This document shows, piece after piece, positions 24,259-37,400 of a DNA stretch of 64,000 bases. Made by a program: the position numbers and the translations under genes. The notes beneath the pieces are model-generated. The model was not told the origin of the DNA. It searched no databases and was given only the letters and a program-made list of their open reading frames with translations. The DNA is from Litoditis marina (Eukaryota; Nematoda; Chromadorea; Rhabditida; Rhabditidae), in NCBI GenBank assembly GCA_964036275.1, contig OZ038433.1, positions 35,249,336-35,313,335 on the forward strand. Reading direction: 5' to 3'. Position 1 is the stretch's first letter; each line of letters starts with the position of its first letter.

Positions 24259-27102
24259 TCACCTCCAACCTAATAGGTGAGAGAGTTGGTTACGAATATC
24301 TTTTCGGAATGTCAGATTGAGCACGGTATTGACGATGGAGAGGAATCTGAAAGTGTCTGCTAACCAATCAAGATGTTTTTCCTTTTTCGTTTCCTTGTTG
24401 AATACTGTCGAACTTTATACATCAAATTTCGGAATTTCGAACCTTATTTCCCACGTGGTAGCTCGTTACCTGCGAATATCGATCTCCGTTGAGTATTTCA
24501 ACGCCAGACATAGCCGACAAGGCAAAAATGAACTTTTTTCAGCTTCAATAGCTTTTGATGTTTATGTAGAATACTCCTGCAAAAGATACAACCGTCTCCG
24601 GAACACGATGTATGTGTCTCACCCTGGCATCGAATATGTTAACGCAACAATCACGTCGTTGAATCGTTTCATTTCCCATTTAATCATCAACATAACCACA
24701 GAAGATGACCCAACCAGAAACAATGAGCTGCCGGTAACCGCCAGCATCAGACCCAGATGCGAATCCCCGTTACGGACACTCGCGTAGTTCTGAACCAAAA
24801 AATTAAAGAGCGGTGATTGCATAAGAATAGGAAAAATATGGCTGTATCAAACTGAGGCAACAAACCTAAAACACACTGTTTGAAACCGCTTTGGCAAGTG
24901 CTCTGTCATTGATTAAGTCGCGGTTGCTTGTCGCTAGCGCACCTGGCCAGCCGCACTCGGTTACAATTATGCTCGTCTTCAGAGCACATTGCAACTTGTA
25001 TGTAAATGCCTCTTAAGTATGCGTCAACTAAACAAAAAACGTGCAGCGACATAGCTGTTTATATTGTTTTTTTTGTTTGTTTTTACGATACACATGTTTT
25101 CGTCATTGTGGCTTCGACATAAAACGTTGGGGAACCGGAAAATAATTACGATCTCCACTGCAATTACAGTGAGATTCTGCGAAAGTAGTCGGCAAATGAT
25201 TGTATTCAGTTTTTTTTTCTCTAGTTGTTTACATTCGATTGTTGCAATCGTTTCTCGGTGCTGCCAGATAATTTGCAATAACTGGTAATTTCCAAACCCG
25301 TGTTTTCCATTTAATCAGGGCGATTGATATGAACGAAAACAAGAATACAAGTGTAATGAGAAGAAAATGGTAGGTTGAGTACCTGCAAACAAAGTTATTA
25401 TACATATTAAAGAACTTTTCAGAGATTTATATTCCAAAGTTCATGCTAAGCATAACAATTCCAAAAACATGATGAAATACAGCAAAAGGAGATATGAACT
25501 TAATTTTCCAACTCAAGTACATATGTACGAATGTCTTACCAGATAGAAGTGCTATTTATTATGGGACAGTGTTGTGTTGAGACCACTGTTTCTCTTACCC
25601 GAAGTGCACTAGTCGCTGCTAGTAGTAGAGAAATCTGTAAAAAACACGATCAACCATAAAAATCACACAAATCTCTCGTACATTTTATAATGAATAGTTT
25701 ACGTGACGTTTTGCCACTCTATCAGACGTTGAATGTCATATTAAAGTCATATTACGAAACAGTGACTAAATATAATGTTTGGAACCCCATTAGTCCGAGT
25801 TCAACACAACTTGACTATACATATCATATATTTCATTCCATTCTCCATATTATTTGAAATTGTGTGGAACTTTGTCAGTAAATTTTTGAGAAGTTCTGTC
25901 TTTCAGAGGTGAATTGCGTTAAAAAGACGATTTAAATTAGAAAACAAAATTTCAAAAAGTTCTTCCAGCTACTCGTAATTGAATGAGACGTTCTCCAGAA
26001 AAAAATCTTAATTTGGAGAGCTGGTTGTTCACAAAAAGTGTATTCAACTAACTGTAGCGAGAATGGGTACTGCTGCCAGCCAGACAAGTTTGCAGGTGCC
26101 CACAAATATTCTGTTGTAAAGAACAGGTTTGGAAACAGCACAAATACGTTCAAGTGATATGAGAACAGTACAATATGCGGGCAGTTCCGTTCCAAGAATG
26201 AGCGCGTGTGGCCAATAGTGCTGCAAGACTCAAAGTTGAATGGAGATCCATGAAGCAATACAGAAATCATACAGTAGTCATAAAAAACGCTATTCCAACT
26301 TTTTAGCTTTCTGATACTAAACAAATTCTTTGTAGTAGTTTACAACAATGTAAAATCACCTAAACAAATGCATTTTAACGTTTCGGACAAGAACTAAATG
26401 TGCCACCTCGAAAAAACAGCCATAGACCGTCGTGGGTGTAGTCATAAAACCTCCCATGAGAGCATTTTTTCTGCCGACTCCAGCCAAAATATAGCTGATT
26501 CCTGTAATAAATTATGGTTGCAAGCTGCACACATATTCAGAAAAAGCGTTTAAGCAAAAAAAGTAAACTAAATGAGTTACTTGAGCGAAATTCAGTGATA
26601 TAAGTTGATGGTGAAGCGAATATATGATTGAATGTATCGGACACTGCTCCGAGAATGGAAGAGTGCACAATGTCTTGCTGGTATTGAGATACTGATTCAA
26701 AGCAAAGCGTGAGCAATCGAGCACCTTGTCTGTTTTCGAGATTGGGATTTCACAAATTAGCATCAGCAAGTAAATGAGCATTCGTCGAACAACCGAAAAA
26801 AAGAAGAAGAATGAATAAATTATCTCAGTAAAGATCACTCTGATGGAACTCACCATCAACCATTTCTCCAACGACCAAAGCCATGAAGTAGATGTACTTG
26901 CTCCTCAGTTCCTTGCTGGACAAGTAGATCGCAAGATTGGAAACACTGCAGAACACCGCCACACCGCCTGAGAAGTTGTTGAGTTAATACAGGGAAATTT
27001 ACCAAGGAGATTTTTCGAGAAGTTTTGAAGGAACTCACCCATACTAATGTACAGTATACACATAAATAGTGTAGAATTGTAGTCTACAATCAGATCAGCC
27101 AT
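24259..27102 (-). CDS. Receptor E: rhodopsin-like nematode chemoreceptor
   Basis: Tandem paralogue of receptor D, 291 residues, exons right to left: 27039-27102, 26854-26967, 26407-26501, 26053-26220, 25540-25634, 25298-25382, 24623-24789, 24259-24346. LERICAV lies near residues 114-120, then KPVLYNRIFVGT; TM6 region contains HLGLMLAVTGSSLFLVGSSS; TM7/helix 8 reads FLSIVNTVLNLTFRKDIRNQ. The start is 30 bases after a TTTTTAG acceptor; in receptor D the start is four codons further upstream, where E has a non-ATG codon. Donors after exons 4 (GTTAGT) and 6 (GTTTGG) are weak but preserve phase. Antisense open frames across exons 7-8 are shadows. Confidence 0.85.
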
Positions 27103-29510
27103 GCCTCCGCTGACAGTGGTTTGGTTGATGCCCTAAAAATGGCTTCATTGGAAAAACTCTACGAAAACATAGAAATCCTCCAGAAGATTCCAGGTGAGTT
27201 GAGCACAGGAATTTTGTGATGGCGGCAATTTTTTTTGTTAGAAAAGACGTTTTTTTGTTGCAAAATTGGTTTATATCCGTGATTACATTCATTGCAATAA
27301 TTTTGCCTCATCTTTATTTATTCGCCTGTTGCAGCAGAAATGCTCACCAGCATCCGTCCACGAGATGTTCAGAGGGAATTTGATTCTCTAAATTTGTCAA
27401 GCAGCGAACTGGAAATAAGCTAATTCGCTCAATGAGATAGTTTTCAGAAAAGTAGATCATGTGAAATGATTCATAACAAATTGAGTTACCAATTAAAACG
27501 CCACCAGGGAATCAACATTTAATAATAGGATCGTAGTTCCGTTAGAACAGATGTACTTTTAATAATTGAGCATTGTACATCCTACAATTAGCATTATATG
27601 AATCAATCAATTGTAAAAGAATGTACTTAGAACATGTTGACACAAATTTTACGATTCCTAATTGTCAATATGGTTTATCTGAGTGGAACTTGAGCGTTAG
27701 CGTAATCGAGACAAAACGTGAACGCTTGAAATCGATGACTGTCAGTTCGTTCAAGATTGAATTATAACGGAGCTTGATATGTCAAGTGATTGTCTGATTA
27801 CACGTATGTATGAATGCTCAATCAAGCATCTGCTCTCGGAAGTGCTTCGGAAAGTTTTCATACAAGGTTCCCACCAAATATGTTAGGGGTTCGAGAACAT
27901 GGATAGTTACACTTCACGTTTGATTTTATCCATTTGAGCTTCTGCTCAGAGAGCATAGTCATCATCTGTTCATAAAATCCAGAATCACGACCCAGTACAT
28001 GCGATGCTGAGTTTGTATATGCCTCAGATTGCTCTAAATACATTATAAATTTAATAATATTACTTCATCCCAAAAACGGTTCTTCCACGCCCTTTTAATT
28101 CAGTTATAATTCAGTTACTTAGAAAGATTATCGTCTATAAAGAGTGTTGAGGTATGTGGTTCGGTTAAGCCTGTTAAAAACTTCAATGTCATCAGTGTAA
28201 AACAAAATGTCATAAATTAAGCTTGATCACGCTGTCCACGATCGTTAAACTATGTGACTGCCGCAAATACGTTCTGCTGCTCTCCATTATTGCCTTTTTG
28301 GTTGTATCTTTGTGAACTACTACACGCTATTCAAACACTTATTTCTAAACTACAATACCGTCAACGCGGAATTGATCAATATAATAACCAGACAGATACC
28401 GTTCCATAACGAACTTTTGCTGCAAAAACAACCTTGTTTCAGATGTGTCCCATGTTCTTCGCAAACTGTACAAATACTCGTGCACTACCTGCTCAAATAG
28501 AAAAGGACATGCCTAGCAGTGGTTGCGCCAAACATTAGAAGCACGTCATTATTGTGGCAGACGTTACGTTTTGGATTTATCAAACTTTCAGATAATCAAA
28601 ATAATACAAAACTGTTCTCTCAACAAAGGGAACAAAATTCACCACCTATAATCACAAGAATACCAGTTCTTGAAAACACGAATAAGAAGTCGAAAAAATC
28701 GCGATTGAGGTTTTCTGACGAACTTATTTTCAATTTTCGCTGGAGCGAGTTAAACGATAGAATCTCAGACATTCAATTAAATTTTTGAGCTATGAAAAGG
28801 CGTTCGGAATATGTTCCAACATTTCGGTGAGTACGCAGTTGAGTACACGAGAGACTTTGTTTTAGGTTTCTACACGAGCGCGTTACCTCTTGGGACCCAA
28901 AGACATTTCCATAACGATGTTTCAACGCGCACTTCCTCCTCTTGAACCAACCTTTACGTAATAATGTCAGGAACACTCATTTCATTTTATGCTCGCGCAG
29001 TTACCTTGATCTGATTACGTGAATACAAGTGGTTTCTGTAGTATGTCCTCTCCTCTGAAAGTGGTAACTCAAAATATCAGACTCGCATTTCTTCCCTGCA
29101 CATTGACCAGCACCGAACATCTTACCACTCAAAACTGGAGTTCTTTACCGCAGTTGCCATATTTGTAGACTGAATGACGACATAAAACGCAGGTGAAATC
29201 GTCATCGATATTCAACGCTTCATAACTCCTTCTTTTTTGGTTGCAACAGTGATCACAGTAGTACAACCATCGGTTATATTGATCACACCGTTCTCAAACA
29301 GGTTGTACGTGACAATACTGGTTTTAATAACATTTCCATTGTTCAATTTTGCCAACCACATACGGAGGTTTCCGCATTTTCCATCGATGGAATGAAAGTT
29401 CAAAAATTTTATTTGATCAGGTGCCAGATACATATGTTTTCTGAACAGAGGGGGCGTCGACGAACACGGTTATAAACGAGCTGAAAGGGGGATTCTATCA
29501 TTACTTCGGG
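27103..29510. other. Intergenic between receptor E and gene H
   Basis: No reliable gene. Minus-strand frames at 29212-29696 include FHSIDGKCGNLRMW, faintly like the end of an F-box-associated domain, but without supporting exons. Short plus-strand frames at 28312-28788 are unsupported. The region must include divergent promoters of E (-) and H (+). Confidence 0.45.
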
Positions 29511-32500
29511 ATGTTTGCCATTGTCTGTGTACTGGTGCTGTTGCAGTGGGTAAACGGCCTCGACACCCCATGCGAGTTTGGATATTCGCGTAAGCCACAT
29601 TTCTAGAAAACTTATAATCGTATTTACAAACATGTCTAGCTCAACTATTCCACTGATATTAGATAGAACTATCAGTTTGTTGAACGCGACAACCATCCAT
29701 CTTTAAACTCATGAGATCACCTCATAAACAATATATTCCGCAAACTTCTGGTCAGATAGCATTGGTTACTTCTCAATGATCGGTTTTCGATGTGTATGAT
29801 CTTCTCATAATAATTGCCCAAGTTCTTGACAAAATTATGAAAAATAATGAGCTAGCGAACACAGTTATCAACAAGTTTGTGTTTCAGCCTGTGACCCTCC
29901 TACTGTAGACGGTGAATGTGTGTTCTCGCCAGGAGAGCAGTGCAACATCGACTCCGTTGGGCTCGTCTTTTGTTGTGAGTGCTATTTGTATGGGTTGGTT
30001 GTAGTTTCATCTCAACTTGTGATCTAGTTGACGAGTTTCGACCGAAAAGGAATGGAACCAAACTACAAACACAAAAACTACAAATACATATTATAGGCTT
30101 GTATTGAGCATATTATAGTCTACACACGAAAAGATTTCGAAGTTGCTCACCTTTTTCTTTGACGTTTCTGGTTTCCGAAGAAAAAGGTATACTGAATGGC
30201 ACAATGACATTAATGACAGAATATTGAATCAAAGAACTTGTAGCGAGCAAGCGTTTTGCACAGTCATGAATTGAACTGAATTACAACCAATTCCATTTCA
30301 TTTCAAAAAGAAAGCATGAGCTGACAAGTTTCCGTAGTTCGACTCAGAACGAACATGTATTAAGTTTTTGCCGAATTGGTCAATCAAGCAAGCTTGTCTC
30401 GTTTTTAGTTCCACATTTTCAGGCATCGTAGGACCAACCAACATTTCAAGCTCTTCCCAGATAATATCAACAACTACTTCTCAGCCTGAAACGAGCCTTG
30501 GAACTAGTTCAGTTCAACCCACCGTCCCGGACCAAACGACCGAAGCGTCAACGACAACTGACAGCCAGGTGTGTTTGAGAGCTATACCAGACTACGAGAA
30601 CTGTCCAACTTGCAACAGGAGTAGCAAATGACCATAGCTGAGGTGTAGTTTGAACTTGATACACGCTACGAATTGAAATAATACACAGACTTGGCTTGCT
30701 TCGTAAAGAAGATAAACGATGAAAACTATGGTACGATCAACATTTATTCACGTATTGTGTAGTTCTAATCATTACTTCGGCAACGTGCCAACAAAATGTT
30801 AAGGCTGCTTCTCACAATGGTCATGCTTTCTATACAACAGTACGTAGATAGAATTTCTCTTGATAAAACCTGTTAGTTCTAAAAATACTTCTTTGCATTT
30901 ATCCAAAGTTTCATTGTCACACTGCCAAAATCTCAGTTGTGATGACGAGAACTAAGTGTTATTTTTGCTGATATGTGTGATCAAGTTTGAGTTAGAGTGT
31001 ATGACTGAAAAAAAACAGAGTTTTCGTTGAACTTACTGTAAACAACATTTACGGACAGTAGAATTAGTACATAGCATCGAACTTACCATTGAACTTGAGG
31101 AAACATGATTTCGTTCAGGAGGAGTGCGAAGACCTTATTCCGTATTGTTTCACGAACTACTGTGATAAGTTTGAGTCAACAATGCGCCTGGTTTGTTCCA
31201 AAAGTTGCGGGTTCTGTGGAGCAACGGAGTCCAGTACACCAGTCACCACTACAAAAGGCATGCTGTTTCCAACTAACAGTTGTCATCTGCAAAATAGAGT
31301 TCATAGTAGGGTTGTTAATCGATTCCAAAAATCAAGTCAATTCTTGTTGCAAGAATTGCAATTCCAACTCTTTTCGACATACAAAAGAATTGGAATTGGA
31401 ATTGAAATTCTTTTCGACAGACAAAAGAATTGGAATTGCATTTATTTTGGAAGATTATCTCAACTCTTTCATATCCAACCAATTCCAGTTCCAATTCTAA
31501 CAACCCTAGTTCATAGGTTTGGATAGGCGAGACATTAAAATAGTCGGTTTCTCGATGCAAAACGAGAAAATATTGTTACCAAGTGATTTGCTAGAGCCTG
31601 AAGCACTTGCAGTATAACGTAGCTGATGTATTCAATTTTTGTTGGAACAAAAATGAGTTGAGTAAAACTCCACTAATGGGTACTGAATCGGTTCCAAAAA
31701 TCAGTTGAGAGAACAGTTTCAGTTTCACCCACAGTTCCCTGCAAAAAATGTTCGGACCGCGTGAAGAATTGTAAACGTAGCAAAGGCTACTGCAAGCATC
31801 CTCAATATCGGGCATACATGGAAGAGAACTGTTCGAAGACCTGCGGATTCTGTAAAAAGTACGTACAATAACATGAACAATAGTTCATTTCAAATTTCAG
31901 AAAAACGTGTAATGTTAATGTGATATAATTTCTATGAAATCACCTTGTAGGCTGACAGCTCTCCTAACACAATTCAAAGGTTGCAATGAAATCATTTCAA
32001 AAAATGAAGGAATTCCAGCGACTCGAACCAAACGATCCGCTCTATTTCATTACAATGATGACTATTCGTACTAGTTTATATTAGTCGTTCGAGCTTCTCT
32101 TCTATTATAATATGAGAACTCAACTTTTCTTCAGTTTGACCTAATGTGCCCAGTGTTAACGATTATCATTAAACGCCAAAAACATCATAAGTATCGAAGG
32201 CAGCCCGGCAGGTAGAGAGAGAGCGAAACGAGTCCGTCTACCAAAGCAACCCTTCAAAGACAACTTCTTCATGAAGTTGTTCACGTGTCTCCTTTTTTAC
32301 ATCTTCAGTTCATGCTCACATTGGAACTCAAACTCTAGTTATTTTGTTGTTGTGTTGATTTGCGGCCTTATTACAAAACCGAACTAAGAACATTTTGGAA
32401 AACCAATGTTAAAACTAATCATAAAGTTTAACTGTAAACTGCAGAGTCCACGTGGATTGGAATAGAACTAACTATACAATAACGTTTCCAGAGATAAAAG

Positions 32501-32612
32501 CCACGAGCATTCTTCTTCGTCCGAGGATTCAGATTCATCTAAAAAAGATTCATCTAGCAGCGAAGAAAAGAGGAGACGACACAGCCATTCCGCCGAAAAA
32601 CACAATCACTGA
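29511..32612 (+). CDS. Gene H: secreted protein with two ShKT domains
   Basis: Six exons: 29511-29589, 29888-29974, 30423-30568, 31119-31234 (or to 31258 if a GC donor is used), 31723-31858, 32492-32612. The N-terminus is a clear signal peptide (MFAIVCVLVLLQWVNG). A short cysteine-containing segment follows, then a Ser/Thr-rich, mucin-like linker suited to O-glycosylation. Two six-cysteine ShKT domains come next, spaced C-x6-C-x4-C-x10-C-x3-C-x2-C and C-x6-C-x6-C-x12-C-x3-C-x2-C. The C-terminus is a polar tail rich in Ser, Asp/Glu, Lys and His. ShKT domains are common in nematode secreted and cuticle-associated proteins and secreted enzymes; no enzyme domain is seen here. A poly(A) signal lies six bases past the stop. 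The intron between the ShKT exons contains a hAT-type MITE. Confidence 0.8.
31307..31508. mobile_element. hAT-type MITE, copy 1, with 8-bp target duplication
   Basis: Element begins TAGGGTTGTTAATCG and ends TCTAACAACCCTA (terminal inverted repeats of ~11 bp). It is flanked by perfect 8-bp direct repeats GTTCATAG (31299-31306 and 31509-31516). TIRs of this type with 8-bp duplications are typical of hAT transposons. The interior is low-complexity, repeating GAATTGGAATT-like sequence in both orientations. No transposase. Confidence 0.85.
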
Positions 32613-32617
32613 GGCAG

Positions 32618-32623
32618 AATAAA
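32618..32623 (+). terminator. Poly(A) signal of gene H
   Basis: AATAAA starts six bases after the predicted stop codon of gene H, giving a very short 3' UTR and supporting the 3' end of the model. Confidence 0.6.
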
Positions 32624-34453
32624 CGTGCTGCTTTCTGCATGTATATCTCACAGTAATAATATAATTTGTGATGCTAATAACATGTCATTTGATTGAGCTC
32701 TAATTCATATATGAAGTGAAGTGCTATCGAAGACCGAAACCAAACGGAAGTTGTGTACAGAACATCAATCAATTTATTATAGACATTCAAGGAATGTGTC
32801 ACTTACTCATCAGAGAAAGATTACAGGAGATATAGTTCCAGTCATTCCTTCCGCGACTTTTACAGTACATGTCTGAACAATTACTGGTCTTTCATGTGAA
32901 CCTTCACGTTGTCGAAAAGTTTCTGAAACACCCCCAAACACGTTTTTATGATATTCAGCTCCGATTTTTCGCTAAAATTATATACAACAATTTGTTTCAT
33001 TTTGTCTCGACTTCATGTGAAAATTATATTGTGGTCTGTGGTTAGTGAGATGACTCGTGTTATTGTTATACTATGTTGAGGCGCGCCGACATAACATTTT
33101 CGCTGTGCATTCTTACCTTGATTCTAAGTGAGCGGCGTAACTACACACTCTTTTCTAGAACGTATTGTGACGTATTTATTATTTAGAATTATAACCGTCC
33201 AAATATCCTGATTCAGTTGTGAGTAATAATGCAAAGGGTACACTCAACGCTTGATTATTTCTCATGAATACTGTTCAATGTGCTAACACTAACAGTGTGG
33301 CTAGCTTCGGTGGATGTGGGTTTGAGTGTAATGTTTCTGGATATCGTTTGTTTTGCGGCATATATAATATGGACGTTAACGATGTTTTTACATTAAGACA
33401 AAACATTTTTGCGCATGCCAAGATACTGAATACACAGTTTCGCCCAGCTCTCGAAAACAAAGAACCCGCTGAAAACAGCTACCAATCGAAATTCTATGTT
33501 CGCAAAGACGAGTTCAGCCCACAGTTTTGGTATTCACGCTCGACTATTTTTGAGAAGTTTCGTTTTCCAACCCGCATATTTCGTTTACACGACATACCAC
33601 TTTTTACCTTACAAGTTCTTCAATTAGTTTTGTATGCAATGTGGCAATGCTCCTTTCAATTTGCGACTATAGCATGTTTGTGTATTTAGTGAACTAGCTG
33701 AATCATTGATTTTTTACGCATAACTCAATGTGAAACATGTATAAAAAATTTAATCTGAATACAACATTGTTCTTGATAGCAACGATGTAATCTAATATCG
33801 AATTGGAGTGTGGAGCCTATGAAGTGAAGAACTTGAACAAAACATATAACTGAAAGAGATTGACGCAAACTACGTTCTCTCACCATGCTCACCACTACTG
33901 TACAGATTAGATAGCCTAGTGCATTGGTATGGAACATTTTGGATAATCACGCTGCCTACGTCATTTGAAGAGATAGTACGCTATTGGTACCCGCTTCGTC
34001 TCGATTATAGTTGTGTTATAGTTACTGCTTTTCCCACGGAGTGATGATTGCGCCACGATTGTCCGAATTGTTTTAATCAAGTCCGTTCTCTCGAAAGTTA
34101 TAAACAGCTACGTGCTTTTTGTTGAGCTATTCCGACTGTATGTTGTAATAAAAGTTTCTTATTGCGCTTAACCGGAACACAACTTGAGCAGAGGTTTTGT
34201 TTCGGGCTGCTTTTAACTGTATTGAGATCAGAGAGCACAAATAACTCGTCTATGAGTTTGATCAGTCCACGTGACATTCATATGACAATGCCGGGCGACA
34301 CGCAACGCGTCCAATCAAGAATAGGATACAGCAGCTTTACGAGAAACCATGTTGCTCTCCGGTCTCCTTTAACATGCTTTGACGACAAAACAAACACAGT
34401 TCAACTCTATAAAAGAAAGCATCCATATAGAATTGGGAACCCTATTTAGTCCA
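32624..34453. other. Intergenic, with one uncharacterised open frame
   Basis: A 141-codon open frame occupies 33264-33689 (+). It has no family signature, signal peptide or splice context, and its composition is not clearly coding; I treat it as unproven. TATAAAA at about 34409-34415 lies 40 bp upstream of the start region of gene I and may be its promoter. Confidence 0.4.
33264..33689 (+). CDS. Unrecognised 141-codon open frame
   Basis: A single uninterrupted frame with an ATG in otherwise non-coding sequence. It contains eight cysteines irregularly spaced and ends in a hydrophobic stretch. A chance frame is the likelier explanation. Confidence 0.15.
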   Translation: MNTVQCANTNSVASFGGCGFECNVSGYRLFCGIYNMDVNDVFTLRQNIFAHAKILNTQFRPALENKEPAENSYQSKFYVRKDEFSPQFWYSRSTIFEKFRFPTRIFRLHDIPLFTLQVLQLVLYAMWQCSFQFATIACLCI

Positions 34454-37400
34454 ATGTTTTTGTTGTTCTATTTATTGTTCTTACCACTCTTGGTGGATGC
34501 CAGGGGTATGGACGACCTCCATCATACGGACTTCGTCCCGCTCCCCCCTACGAACGTGGTACTCCTTCCAAGAACCATCCTCATCAACCACCAACGGTTG
34601 GTCCTATTATGTTTCATGCTAACAGTACAACTTTGAATTTGTCACTTATCTTTACACATGCGAGATTATTTGAAACTTAAAAAACGTCCTTTTCTGGTGA
34701 ATGAAACAAATATGTCCTGAAGTATAGAGAAATATTTCCTGTATTGTGTGTCCAACACCTTCAAGATGCGGTAAACTGTTCGAGTTCTATCGCGTTATTT
34801 CTATCTCAGTCTCGATTCTGTTGTGTGAATTAGTGAAACATACTGAAAACGCTTTCCTTCCCGATGAGCTACAAACGGAAAATCTTCCACACGGCCATTC
34901 TACCCCGTTTCTTGTACGGCTGCGAGTCGTGGGCCCATTTCAAAGCAGAAATTGAGCGACTCCGAATTGTCCAGCGTAAGATGGAAAGAGGGATGTTGAA
35001 CCGTCGGAGACAAGATCACCTCCCGAATGCCGTTTTGCGCGGAATCACTCGGTTGAAGGATGTTATCATTGAAGCTGCAAAACTTAAATTAAACTTACCT
35101 GGTGGAAGCCACCCGAAGCCACAACCGAGAAGCCCAGAGAGGTCGTTGCCGCCCGCCGCGTAATCGTGGCCACGAATACCCCAGAGCATGCAGAGATAAG
35201 CAGATTTGGAGATCGGTCAAGGACCACCACTGTGTAACATTGTGATGTGACGAATAAAACTTGAAACTTGAAACTTGAATTAGTGCTCAGATGCGCAGCT
35301 CATTGTCCGTCAAATGTTATTCAGGTAAGAGGCAGACTTGGTTCAATGTAGAGTCATATATCACTTTTCTTGTTAATTGCCGTTGCTATGGTCCTTTTCC
35401 GAAATGTTTTTTTTCTAGTACTACGACCTGGACTACTATGATGATTATTACTACTACTCGGAAAGTTCGGAAGAGAAGCGTGAGTTACTAGTTGCAGCCA
35501 GCCATACAGTTAGGTAAACTCCATAACACAAATTGATTCATAAGGTTTGTTTCCATCTTTATTTTTGAGTTATCACGTCATCGATTCAAAACTCTGTTTG
35601 TAGGTTCAAGATTTCAAGATTTATTCATTCAAGTCATATTCTTGCAACAAAAGGACCACTATAGAACATATTTTGTTCTGCTTGTCTTCGAGATTGCATC
35701 ATTTCCGTTTTTCAACCATTTCTACATTTCGTTTTTCGAATTTGAAATAATTTTTTTAACTAAGTAGTGAAACTGTCGAAACCATTCTTTGATATTTGTT
35801 CTCCACAGAGATTGACCGGTGGTGAATCTAGTTTTCGGGTGAATCCTTTTTTGTATTATTGTGCGCTTCAAGCATTAGTATACTTAGTTCTAGGTAAGGA
35901 ATGAAAACACACTAATATATTCGAAATAGAAAAGACTATAAAGAGATACAGGGACGTTTTTGATAATTTATTTTATTTTTCAAACAAGCTCACTCAGCTC
36001 ATTAGACGGAAGACGGAAAAATAGTTTCACGCTAACCTTTTTCAGTGTGGGTACTTGGTGGCTATTGGTGGCAGTTATCACGTACTGTTATTGTGAATGT
36101 GAACGTACGAGTGAGTGTGTGGCTATGGAGAATCGTACGGCGAATGACACACTATTGTAGGGTGACGAATTTGTGTCAAGTTCAGAAGACCACATTTGAA
36201 TTTGTGGTATATGTTAGAAAGCGTAGAGTCCAATCTCAAGCTTGTTTCTCGAAAATGGTTGCATTCTGGTTATGTTTTCCTCACAAGATGAACAAGAAAT
36301 GTCGGAAAATCGCGACGGTGTCTCGATTCAAAGTGGTTACGTCCGAGGTAAAGACGAAATGTACCAGTCTTTCATATTGTTCTTTATCAGTTTGACTAGT
36401 TCAATTGGTATATCTGGGCTTTCCCGTTATCCCTCGAACGTCTATCATCAGCGAAATCTATGCACACTGTAGAAATTCATGTAGGAATGACTAAACCTAT
36501 ACCTGATGGTGTGTCGTGTGTGTTATCTTTGTCGCATCATTATCTATGTAACTTTTTTCTCCATCCCAGCTGCTATCGATTTGAGCTATGAAATTTATGA
36601 ACCAAATAACTATTGGCGAAATAAAAAGTTATCACAAAGAAAGAGGATCTGAGGTGAGTCGTAAATACACTTAACTGAAACTAGGTGTAACGTAGCTAAT
36701 TGGATAAGTAAACAACATGAAGACGTATTTAATTTTGCCATGTTGTGATCTAAATAGAGAGAAGGACGCGAGCGAAACGAGGAAATTCTATTGTAATCTT
36801 TATTTCACTCCATACGTTTCGCCTTAAAATAAGACACACTTTGCCAGAGAATAGTCTGCCTTAAAACAAGGCAGAATCGTTCGTGGAGTGAAATTGAGAT
36901 TACAATAGAATTTCCCCGTTTCACTCGCGTCCTCTACGATGTCTCAGGTCAACAGCGGATACCTCATCAGAAAGAAAAGCTGTCGACCAGGTCACAGGAA
37001 AAACTAACTAGAAATACTGAAATGTTCATTGTATTGCAAAAGTTGGTTGAACATTTGACTCGAAAATAGTAAGTGACGTGATTCACTCAAAGTTTCGTTA
37101 GAAAGATACGACATAATACAACATAATACACTGTTTAGGTTCTGGCTGTTGCTGAATGTGAAGTCATTCAACCAAATTCAGTTTGTAAGAGGGGAATGCT
37201 GAGTTTGGCCAAACATGGTTTTGAGATAACCTTCTCGCTTTTTGCGTCGAAAAACTTGATTATTTGGAGACATGCCACGTAAGTGCACTACAACACACGA
37301 TTATTTTCTATTATGACAATTGTTTGATTAGTACTGAATTGGCTGTTTTCCCATATTTGAGAACCAGACTATCCATACATTATTTATCGTAATTGGATGG

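Noticed and set aside
24317..24787. 156-codon plus-strand open frame
   Set aside because: It is antisense to exons 7 and 8 of receptor E, whose minus-strand model has matching phases and a paralogue.
29212..29696. Two minus-strand frames, one with a faint F-box-associated-like SIDGKCGNLRMW
   Set aside because: The similarity is too short and no neighbouring exon or splice signal supports a gene.
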